Below, in pieces: positions 13,533-24,100 of a stretch of DNA of 64,000 nt (the stretch's first letter is position 1; every line of letters starts with the position of its first letter). The DNA is from Paulownia fortunei (lineage: Eukaryota > Streptophyta > Magnoliopsida > Lamiales > Paulowniaceae), in assembly GCA_019321725.1 (NCBI GenBank), contig CM033109.1, positions 21,979,993 through 22,043,992 on the forward strand. Direction: 5' to 3'. The notes under the pieces are model-generated. The model was not told where the DNA came from and made no database searches. It saw only the letters and a program-made list of their open reading frames with translations. The position numbers were made by a program, and so were the translations under genes.

Positions 13533-14552
13533 ATTCTTTGCAATTCCACTTCTCTGATAATGGAAAAATGTTTAGATATTATGTTAGAATGTATGATTCA
13601 TTATTTTATTATACTTTGATTTCATCATTGATGGGAAAGAAACACAAAGTTCTTGCGTAGCTTAAAGAACTAGCAAAGGGTTATAAGATGCTTGTAATTA
13701 AGTGCTATTATAAGGACTAATTTCATCATTAATATGGCCAAAATGTGACCAGCTTAATTGGGCTCAGCAGGTCTGGGCCACATTATAGTATTTGAACCTT
13801 GTATTTTGGACTCAGGCTAACATAATTGATGATTAACGATCCTTTTAACTTTAATAGTAGAATATATACCCACATAATTGATGATTAACGATCATTTTAA
13901 CTTTAATAGCAGAATATGTACTGAAATATGATCAAACTATGAAAATATCAAATGAGCTATGTCGATGATGATCGGGACCAGACATGGCGGGCTTAAGTTG
14001 ATTGACCTAAATAGGTTCGAGCTGCCGAAAATCTTTCTATTTATTGGAAGAATCCCAATCTAAAGAAGGTAACACAATCCTTCTTTCACTCAATTACCTT
14101 ATTTGCTCTATTTACAACATAAATTCTTAAGAAATCATAAGATACATTTTTATGCCACATTACACGATATTCAAACACTATTATTTTTTAATTACTCTAT
14201 ACAAATATTTTGCTAATTTAAGTATTAAAGGGTTTTTGCTGAACAATTCCCAATGTCTATAACATTTGTTTACAAGGTAACCCCAACATCTTTTGTTAAG
14301 ATTAAGAGAATGAATTGCTGAATTAATTGATTATTGGTACGTGCTATTTCTAGTATGTATCATGAAACATTTTGCAGTTTCTTGTACGCATCAGGAAACA
14401 TTTTGCAATTCGGCTTCTCTGATAATGGATAAAATGTGTTGATATTATGTGAGAATGTATGATTGATTATTTTGTTATTTTTTCATTTCATCATTGATGG
14501 GAAATAAACACAAAGTTCTTGCGTAGCTTGAAGAACTAGCAAAGGGTTGTAA
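13533..14552 (+). repeat. Two direct copies of a roughly 155-bp segment, about 865 bp apart
   Basis: 13533-13688 and 14398-14552 share long matching runs, for example 'cttctctgataatgga', 'gaatgtatgatt', 'tttcatcattgatgggaaa', 'acacaaagttcttgcgtagct' (first 20 bases counted) and 'gaactagcaaagggtt'. They differ by scattered substitutions and small indels. They could be a local duplication or the ends of a small decayed element. The roughly 710 bp between them holds no gene. Confidence 0.85.
13820..13918 (+). repeat. Tandem duplication, about 52-bp period
   Basis: The unit beginning 'acataattgatgattaacg' occurs at 13820-13866 and again at 13872-13918 with a few substitutions (ccttttaac against cattttaac; tagtag against tagcag). 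Confidence 0.9.
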
Positions 14553-14930
14553 AATTTTTGCATTTAATTAAGGAGTACAATTATATGCAAAAGTCCCTTA
14601 TCTCTCCTGTCCACAAATTATTACAAAGTTGCAAGCCATGCTAAAGTAGAAATCATAAGTCTCTTCCCACCCCAAATGGTTTATATGTGTGAGAGCAATC
14701 CTCTATTTTAATTTATAATTTATTGTAAATTTTATATTATAAATATACATGATGTATATATCATCCACATTTAAATTTATATTCGAAATATATATATACA
14801 CATACATCTGACGGAAATTAAAAAAATAATTTACATGAGGTAAGTTCACGAAAACTTATCAAATTCGGACTTTTTATCTTGGTTGAATCACTGACGTTTT
14901 TACTTCTTATTTTTTGACTAACTTTCGTCC

Positions 14931-15050
14931 AAACTCAATCATAATGGAAGAATTTTTTATCTTGTTATCTAATTCACTTTCGTCCAAACTCAATGATAAT
15001 GGAATAGGTTTTTACCCTGTTTTATGGCTCACTTTCAATCAAAGTCAATG
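14931..15050 (+). repeat. Three imperfect tandem copies of a roughly 45-55-bp unit
   Basis: The phrase 'actttcgtccaaactcaat' starts at 14931 and 14976, and a diverged version ('actttcaatcaaagtcaatg') at 15031. The spacers share AT-rich 'ggaa...ttttt...cttgt' sequence. Confidence 0.75.
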
Positions 15051-16559
15051 GAGTTTTAATCCACAATTTAAATGCTTCTTCTAATAGTGTTTATTTTGAT
15101 CATAATAGCCTATTTCTCTTTGTATTATTTTCTCTTATCTTATAACGTGTTGACGTGTGGTTTTTTGCTACAAGAAACTACTCTCACCCAAATTTATTTT
15201 TAAACGATTTGAGTCGGGTTAGTTCTCATGGGCAACTCATTACCCCATTTAATTTTTCTTACAATATCTGTATTAAAAATAATTATATATACATTTAACA
15301 AAAATATATAATGTTAAATATCAAATAAAATCAAATTATAATGAAAGATTCAAACACCCGCTTGACTAGCTCTACGCTTGACATGTTTGCACAAAGCAAG
15401 ATATATTGAAATTCATTCTCCATAGAATTTGGGTACCATTTGTGATCAAGAATTCAAGAGAAACCTTTTCTAAAAATATAGTCATAGGTAATATCTCAAA
15501 CTTCTTGGGTTTGTCCACCCTCAACCGGTTGAGTCTTGAAAAAATCACTTAAATACATACACAAAATATCCTAAAAATAATTAAAAAATATCCTTATCTT
15601 ATTCAGGTGAGTTTGACAAAGAGAAATTGACTCTTCCTCATCAATTAATTTTAGATAAATTGATTTTTTTTAAGAAATATTAATTTACACACTTTTTTAA
15701 TTGAATTGTAATGTAAATATGCAAATTAGAGGGATTAGAATCACACATGGAGTGAAAAAGTGAGATTATATGGGTTGGAACATAGCAGTAGATACCAACA
15801 CATGAAAGGGAAGCATATTTATAAATTTCTGACTTGCGGGAAATTTTATTCCAGACCAATTTGACAAAATATTTTAAGGTTATAAAACAATTATAATTTA
15901 TTTTATTATGTGATTATTTAGATTAGACTAAATCAGATATAGACTAGATTATCCTCGGTTTTTTTAATTAATAAATTATTACCGACCATATCGTCATATT
16001 ATTCTTTTTTTTTTTTCTTAACTATGCATTTACGAAGACATCTCTGCTCACGTCCACAAAAAAAATTCTCCAAGAATTTGAGTATTTTAAGGCTAAAAGT
16101 GCATCATCAGACAGCTAAAGCCTCACCAACCTCACAAAAATGCATAGTTAAAGTAGGAACAAAGATAAGATGGATTAACTGATTGCTGCTTAATTATGAG
16201 CAAAAAAGATGTATATTTAATGCTAATTAATTATAATTAAGTAAGGTATTAAAGCCCTAATGACCTAACACGTTTCGTGAAGGTTCCGTCATTATTTATT
16301 AATTGATAAATAATTGAACTTCAAAAATTCCTTTTCTAGATGCACCACACAAAACCCAACTTTACAATGTTCATGTTCATTATATTTTAATTAGGGTTGC
16401 TACGTACTAAATATGCCACTTTCTCTCGAGGTGGTTCACTCAAGTATAATTATTTACTAGTTAAAGAGAAAAATAGTTGGATTAAGTCATATTTGGGATA
16501 TATTTTTTTTGAGAGTTATGAATTAATTGAAATACGCCTTTCTTGAGATTGAAAATAGA

Positions 16560-16711
16560 GTTTGAATCTTTTGCTTTAATTTGATATTTTATTTCATATT
16601 CTACTTCACATATCGTACTAAATTATATTTAAGAAAATAATTTGTACAATTAACATATGTAATGATATGAAATACGAAATAAAATATCAAATTAAAATAA
16701 AGAATTTGAAC
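16560..16711. repeat. Inverted repeat with about 60-70-bp arms (hairpin, MITE-like)
   Basis: The left arm (16560-16618, with 'ctttaatttgatattttatt') is the approximate reverse complement of the right arm (16643-16711, with 'aataaaatatcaaattaaa'), around a loop of about 25 bp. Such AT-rich foldback elements are common in plants. No clear target duplication was identified. Confidence 0.75.
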
Positions 16712-17162
16712 TATATGAAAAAAAAGCATTTGGAGGTACAATTTCAAACAAAAGGGATGAATTTGGTGATCCATTTCTTCAACACTAATATAGACCCGCC
16801 CTCAATTTAACCCCGACCCTCCCCACCAAATTGAACCGAGTGTTCAACCCGCTAGATTTATTATTTTGGCTTTGTATGTATTGAAGAAAAGGCCTAACAC
16901 GAGAAATAGCTAAAAAATGAAAATGCATGTCCATCAGCTTGTTTAGTATGGCCTGTTCAAAAAATATAACACATATAACAAGAATGTAGATGAACAGCGA
17001 TAAAATAGAGTAGAAAAAACCCCAAGACCTATTTATATCCCTATATATGGGTGGAATGTAAAGGATTCATTACTCATCTCATACCCGACCGGATCTGGTT
17101 GTTCAGATTTGCCCCATTATCCATTTAGGTGACTTGAACAGAACAACTCATTACCATCCAAC

Positions 17163-18536
17163 TGTTAGCCAATGATAGGATTGTTCAATCATAAAAATTA
17201 ATTTTCTATAATTCAAACATCCCGCCAAAGGATCTTTGATCACTATGCGTATTTAACTGAAACTGATTAATTGGTTAAGAAAAAGTTTAGAAAGATTACC
17301 TCAGTAATGATTTTTACAATAATCTTTCGTCTGATATTGAATGGTGCCACCCTTCAAGCCTTCACTAGTGTTCTTTCAAGAACTTTTAAAACTGCACTCT
17401 TATTTCTGTGTGTGTGGGCACAATGATGAAATTTGAATATAAACCAATTTGGGAATCTTGGATAAAATAGAATTCTTATCTGATAAGAATTCAGGAATAT
17501 TATCTGATAAGAATTCAGGAATCTTATCTGATAAGATCTTTTCCTATCCCAAATTTATGCAGTTTTAATAAATTACAACTCTTGTCATTTAACCAGTCCT
17601 TATACCGGAGCCACCAAAGGACCCAATTAGACTAAGCTCCAATAAATTAATTTTGACCCAATCAACTCATGATCGGTCAAAATAATTTATTAATCTTGTT
17701 TCATTCCACTAAAGAAATGAGACTGCACTCTTAATCCAATTGGAATTATTGAAGCTAATAATCAATTATATATATCCTCTGATTTATCGATCTTACATGT
17801 TACCCCCGTCGATCAACTGAAAAAATTGGAATAGGGTAAATTGACCAAAACGCCCATTTTCCAATATTCATAAATGCTCAACTTTCAATTTCTATCTTGA
17901 CAGTCCCATGTGATCATATCACATAATTAATTCAACAATCAATGTTGAATTACTGAGCTCAGATTTTACTGTCTATAAGAAGAACTCGTGAGATCATGAT
18001 CATACCTATAAAATAGGTGATGGATTCTATATTACGAATATATGTTCTCCGTTATTTCACTTTAATTCCCAAAATACCGAGATATTAACCATCAATCTGA
18101 TCTCAGTCATTGGTACTTCAAGGAACTTCAAGTTAGTAATCGAAGTTCATTACTCGTTCAGGATTAAGGTGTCACGTACAACAATCAAGTGAAATTAAAT
18201 TTGTGTGGTCAAATTACAATTTCAATTTCACGTGGTCCAATCCAATACATTGAAATGTATTTTCAATTTTATTACCAAGTCAAAGATAGATTTCTATAAA
18301 ATTGAAACGATCTTGTCAAAATAAATTGCCAGCATTTATTTACCGATCGTGGACAATAATACTTTGGATTGAATTATAAATTGAATCTTTTTATGTTTAA
18401 CAACTTAAACACTCAATTTATAATATTAAGACAATCTATGGACAAATGCAAGCTCAAAATAAATCAAAACAAATATTTTATTTCAAAATATCATATTACA
18501 TAATAATTTAGTCAATGAGCATAATACTATCCAACA
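17163..18536 (-). mobile_element. Solo LTR of a copia-type retrotransposon with 5-bp target duplication
   Basis: Read on the plus strand it begins TGTTAGCC and ends TATCCAACA; on the minus strand it begins TGTTGGATAG and ends GGCTAACA. Both forms keep the TG...CA ends typical of LTRs. The flanks are an exact direct repeat, CCAAC at 17158-17162 and 18537-18541. At 1,374 bp with no internal domain attached, it is best read as the scar left by recombination between two LTRs. Minus orientation is favoured because the minus-strand sequence has the general feel of long copia LTRs, but this is weak. It is a different family from the 2.1-kb LTRs at 38995 and 46015. Confidence 0.83.
17470..17538 (+). 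repeat. 24-bp tandem repeat built on a GATAAG palindrome
   Basis: Units starting TTATCTGATAAG lie at 17476, 17500 and 17524 (about 2.6 copies). Bases 17470-17492 form a 23-bp palindrome, GAATTCTTATC-T-GATAAGAATTC. It lies within the solo LTR. GATAAG is the core bound by plant GATA and I-box factors. Confidence 0.9.
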
Positions 18537-18541
18537 CCAAC

Positions 18542-19020
18542 TACACCCCTGGCCTGTATAGCTTACTGAATTGATAGGGTCTTAATCTTTACTTTCACAA
18601 AAAGTAGATAAATAAAGCTAAAGATTTAAGGTTGGTATTCCTTAATTTTTTAGATTAATTTACACCAATTATGATAATCAAAGTCCCAAACAAATACAAT
18701 CAAATGACAAACACCCAGATCCTTCAAACATAAAAAGACTTAGGAAGCTGCAAGTACAGATAGCACCATAGAAACACAAACTATGAATATATTACACAAG
18801 GGAAAGAAAAACAAAAAACCAAAAACAAAAAAAGAAAGAAATATTTAAATGGAAAAAGGAGAAAAGAAAACTGCAAATTTCCATACATTGAAATTAAAAC
18901 AAGACAGAAAAAGAAGACAACAGGGAACAATATCTACAGTTGGATGGCTCTCTCCATGGCAATGCACTTATGCAAATGGAAATATATTTTATTTTCCAAG
19001 AATTATTATTCAGTTAATTC
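18542..19020. other. 3' flank of the aquaporin gene
   Basis: About 480 bp that should include the 3' UTR of the PIP2 gene, which reads leftward. The frame 18849-19037 runs antisense across its stop codon and is not called. Confidence 0.5.
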
Positions 19021-21078
19021 TTAGGCATTGCTTCTGAAAGATCCGAGAGCCTTAATGGCTGCTGCCCTTAGGATGAATTGGTGGTAGAATGCAGCAATGG
19101 CAGCTCCGACGAAAGGTCCAACCCAGAAAATCCAGTGGTCATCCCAGGCCTTCTCCTTGTTGTAGATGACGGCGGCGCCGAAACTCCGAGCAGGGTTGAT
19201 TCCGGTGCCGGTGATGGGGATGGTGGCTAAGTGAACCATGAAAACAGCGAATCCAATGGGAAGTGGAGCCAACACCTTCATTTATACAAGGAATAATTGA
19301 TACCATACATTAATAATGTGGGAAAAAATTAAAAATTAAAACATATTATTCATTCTAACCCCCACAAAAAATATATTATTCATTGTGAATGACATGATTA
19401 AACTGTAAAAAAAGAAAAAATAAAATCCAACGTTTTAAGTTTTTTGGTCCATGATTGACATAAACAATTTTTTAAATGTTACACTTCATATATATATATA
19501 TATAGATTAAATATATATTTAATAATATATTTTATACATTTAGTATATATATATATAAAATATAGTATCAAATACATCGTCAAATTAAAAATTAAAGATT
19601 CGAAATAATTTGTAATGAGAAAAAGTATTGCGGCAACGGAAATATAAAAAAAAAACATATCCCACTTATTCAAATTTTAGGATAAGGTAAACTAATGTTA
19701 TAACTCTCCTATCATGCAAATTAGAGCTCTAATTTAATTTTGGAACAAACTTTAGGTTACCTGCTCCTTATTTAATTATCCAACAAATCCTTATAAAAAA
19801 AATTATCCAACAAATTCTAGTGCAAACAAACGTCACCACAAACAACAAAATAGCTAATTAAATAGCTCTGAGTCTCGATCAAACTACCAAAGGTCAACGA
19901 AACCACACCTCAGATCATGCATGCTTCTCTAATTTTTATTATCTACACTATTGTGCAGGGTGCGAGTATGTAAAAATAAGGTAATCTTAAAATTTGTTTT
20001 GAATTTCTCAACGAAGTTAAAATTATATTTTAAATTTGATTTATTTATTTTTAAGTACGAACTTTAATCTAGTCCAATAAATAGTTTTATTTTTTTTTAA
20101 TATAATTTTAACTACTCTATAGCTCGAACCTATTTCAAATCTTGTTTTAAGAATCGAGGTTTAATTTTTTTTTTCAGTCTAAATTCTTGATATATAGTAT
20201 TTTATCTTTAATTTTACTTTACATATATATATATATATATCAAAAGTATAAAATATATTTTTAGATATATATTTAACATTAATTAAAAATTAAAAATTAC
20301 AACAACAAATTCAAACTGGTATTTTCTTAAGCTTAGTTTAGGAGGGGTAATGAGAAACTTACAGGGACATGGGAGTCTCTTGCACTTCTCTTGGGATCAG
20401 TTGCTGAGAAAACAGTGTAGACCAAAACAAAGGTACCAATGATCTCAGCACCCAACCCCACACCCTTGTTGTACCCAACAGCCAGCTCGTTGGCTCCACC
20501 ACCATACCTGTTGTAGTGTGACTTCTGGAATGCTTTTACCAAACCCACACCACAGATCGCACCCAAACACTGTGCTACCATGTACAGCAATGCTCTTATC
20601 AGCGACACCTTCCGCCCCAAGAACAGCCCAAACGTTACCGCCGGGTTTATGTGTCCTCCTGCCAACCAGAGACGGAATCAGAAATTCCAATCGAAGGATG
20701 AGATTGAATTTTTTTATTGTAAAACCTAATTTTGAGGTGCCCAAACACAGACAGTAGTATAAACTTACCAGAGATACCGGCGGTGCAGTAAACAAGAATG
20801 AATATCATGCCGCCGAATGCCCAGGCAATGCCGAGAATGCCTACGCCGCCGCACTGATCGCCTCCGTGGTCGGTGTCAGTCTGGCTCTTGTAGCCGATGA
20901 CCGTCAAAACGGTGACGTATAGGAAAAGAAGGGTGGCAATGAACTCAGCAATCAGCGCTCTGTAGAAGGACCATTTGGTGAGCTCGTCGAAGTCGACGAG
21001 CGGCGCAGGCGGTGGGTCGTGGTAGTCCTTGGCTGAGAACTCCGTCGCCGGCTCCGCATATTCAACGTCCTTTGCCAT
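19021..21078 (-). CDS. PIP2: Plasma-membrane aquaporin, PIP2 subfamily, 286 aa
   Basis: A water channel of the plasma membrane, active as a tetramer. Exons 21078-20769, 20658-20363 and 19275-19021 join in frame at GT-AG sites (introns 110 and 1,087 nt). The N-terminus MAKDVE carries the diacidic DVE used for ER export in PIP2s. There are two NPA boxes, N108-P-A and N229-P-A. The selectivity filter F88, H217, T226, R232 is the water-specific set. Gating residues known from spinach PIP2;1 are present: S122 in loop B (RKVS), H200 in loop D (ARDSHVP), S281 near the C-terminus (SFRS). The tail ends RSNA, shorter than the usual RSNPTN. Plant PIP genes normally have three introns; here the region around [12 protein letters not shown], where the third usually falls, is uninterrupted. 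In Arabidopsis PIP2 genes sit next to RPL12 genes, and here RPL12 is the next recognised gene on this strand, about 28.5 kb away with insertions between. Confidence 0.98.
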
Positions 21079-21184
21079 TTGCAGGATTCACACTCTTTGA
21101 GAAGTGAAGAGAGAGGTAAATACTGTGTGTGGTGTGTGAAAAAGGATGGTGGAGTTGAGTGGTGAGCAGAGAGTGGGGGGTGGC

Positions 21185-21191
21185 TATTTAT
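21185..21191 (-). promoter_or_regulatory. TATA-like box of the PIP2 gene
   Basis: ATAAATA on the minus strand, about 107 nt upstream of the ATG. This would place transcription start near 21155 with a leader of about 75 nt. Confidence 0.5.
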
Positions 21192-24100
21192 GGTGATGTA
21201 TTAACAGCACAAAAATTAAATTATTAAAATTAAAATTTAATTAATGTAGCCGCCCTATAGAAATTAATTGGAAATTAGTGTAATAATTACCGACCAATAC
21301 AGATTAATGGCGAAGTTTCTTCGCTTGCACGGCCCACCATTGTTGTCGTCGTCACCAACGGCTTTCTATTGCTTCCATAATTTTCTTAATTTTAAGTGAG
21401 TATAAAAAATAAAAATAAATATAGAAAAAAATTACATCCCTTCAAGGAATTACTAGAAATGATAAGTCCGTTTGGAGCGGATTTGATTAAGGTTTAATTC
21501 GTTAATGTTTTTAAGCACCCAAACTCACACTCCACCCCAAATTCGGTGTGTGTAAATTGATTAAACTTATTCAACTTGTTTTATAATTTAAAAAATATTA
21601 AAAATTATATTTTAAAAATAATAATATTATTAGACTTTTTAAAAAATCTATTTATATAAAAAAATATCATATAAAATATATGAAAAAATTTAAGAAAACA
21701 AATAAATGGATCGAATTTGGTTGAAAATAAAAACTCAAAATACGATTTAAACTTATTTATATTGTTAAAATTCACTTCAAATCTGAGTTTGAACTTGCCA
21801 CATTATCATTCCCTATAAATTACTTTGGTCAACAATATGAATTGTCACTATTAATTTTCTTTAACTATAAAAAATTCAATTTATGTTTTACCCCAAGGAT
21901 TTAAGTAGTGGTCAATGAGTTAATTTATCTTTTTGGTGATGAGGGTTCCAATCTCTTTAGGTAATCCTGACCATGGGTTGAAACTGTTAGTTTTATGGGT
22001 CGAGAAATTTTGATTTTTAACCATAATCAATCATTGTCAGTTACAGTCCGGGTCTGATATTTTTTTTTGAGTTATGTTTTAAAATATTGTTATTTGTTAA
22101 CTAAAATTTAATTTTACGAATTTATAAATTTTTAACAATAAAAAAAGAATTTGAAGTTTTAAACTTAAATTTGAATGAAAATTTTTGAACTTAAATTTGA
22201 AAAAAGTATTGTTAATTTTTGAACTTAATAAAAAAATTAAACTTAAAATTTAAAAAAATATTGTTAACTAAATTTAAATTATCTAATATTTTAATTATAA
22301 TAAACTTAAAAAATCAAAAAAACTACATCAATTAAATATTGTTGGGTCATAAGGTTTATTAATTATTTTCCAAATTAAAATAAAAATAAAAATAAAATAA
22401 TATTTTATTAATTCTTAATTAATTATTTTTTAACACTTAATAAATAACTTTAATTACAAACTAATTAACTATTTAATCATTAATTAAAGATATACATTTA
22501 ACATTGATTATTTAAAAAATAATTAATTACAAACTAATTATTTATCAAAAAGATGGTCGGTTCGGATCCGACGGATCCACAAGTTGAATTTTCCAAATCT
22601 GTAATCGGCCCTTGATTCTAATGATCGATTACGAATTGAACTTGTTGACCATGATCATCGAATTAGAACCAAACTACAAACAGACAGACTCGGATAGTAA
22701 GTCTATCTTTAGGGCATGAGCCAACACCCAATTTATATATTTAATCAGTGTGCGTGATTTGTGGATTATGTGCGTTACTCATACACACTTGTTGAGTAGT
22801 GACTATAATTTCTACTATTATAAAATATAAAATATAAAATATAAAATAAAAATAAAAAATGAAGGAGTAAAATAGAGTGCCTATGTTTCATAGGTGCGAG
22901 TTGGCATGTAATTTTCATCTAGTGGTTTTGAGAACTTTCATGAACTATCAAGTGTCGATTGTATTTATTGTTGACAATGATTGTAGTAATGAATTAACTT
23001 TATAAAAGTGTATCAACGGTTATTTATACCTACCAAGAAGCATGTTAACGTTGTGAATTTTATTAAAAGCATTTATTATCCAATTGGAAAAGGGTTCAAT
23101 ATAATTTACTTTAATATATATCTCACTTATATTCACATATAAATATATAATTATATGTGTGAATATATAATAAAAAATATATATTAGATATACTCTACTA
23201 AATTTAGCATTTAAACTACCTTAAAAAAGGATAACAATCTTTAATTGTAATAATTTTACCCAAAATTACTAATAGGCTAACCTGATTTCTTTTGATACTC
23301 ATTTTTGCATCCACATATTATATTCTACACTTTATGTTTCACTTTTATATCAATCAAATGAATTAATTATCCTCACTTGCTGAATATTTAGATTCCCACT
23401 ACTAAAAAACAAGAATATTAACAAAAGATATCTTACGCCAAGTGGTAAATTTGTAAGAAAATCTTACGTTTCAATTAGATATTTTATTTCATATTTTATA
23501 TTATAAATACATATCAATTGTATGAATTTTTTTTTTAAATATACATTTGACAAATTATATACACTTGATATATATCTGTATAGTAGAATAATGGATTAAA
23601 CATCAAGTCGGAGACATACGACATATTAATAAATACATTAATTTGACTATTAAAGAATTAATAATTCACTAATTAGCAAGTATTAAATCAGGACAATGAA
23701 AAAATTAGACAAAATTCAAGATTTGAAGTGTAGAAATGAACTCTCATTCTTTTTATTAATTTGTACCAAAAAATAAATTCTTTTTATAATACGAGAAAAA
23801 AATCCCCAAAAATTGTACTTAAATTATCGTCAGAGAGTTCTCGGGACTTTAAATCTTAAATATTTATGATAAATTTTATATTAAATCATATAACTAATTA
23901 TAATTGTTTCAAAATTCACTATCCCTAAACCTCCTACCAATAACCCCCCCCCACAAACGAACAACCCACTCTTCACCTCAAAAAAATAAAAATGAAAAGA
24001 AAACAATTAGCACCAATAATTAGCTTATTCATGGAATTAATAATTGCATACTCTTTCAATATGCGAATCCCTGTCTTAGGGATCAGAATATAAACAATAC

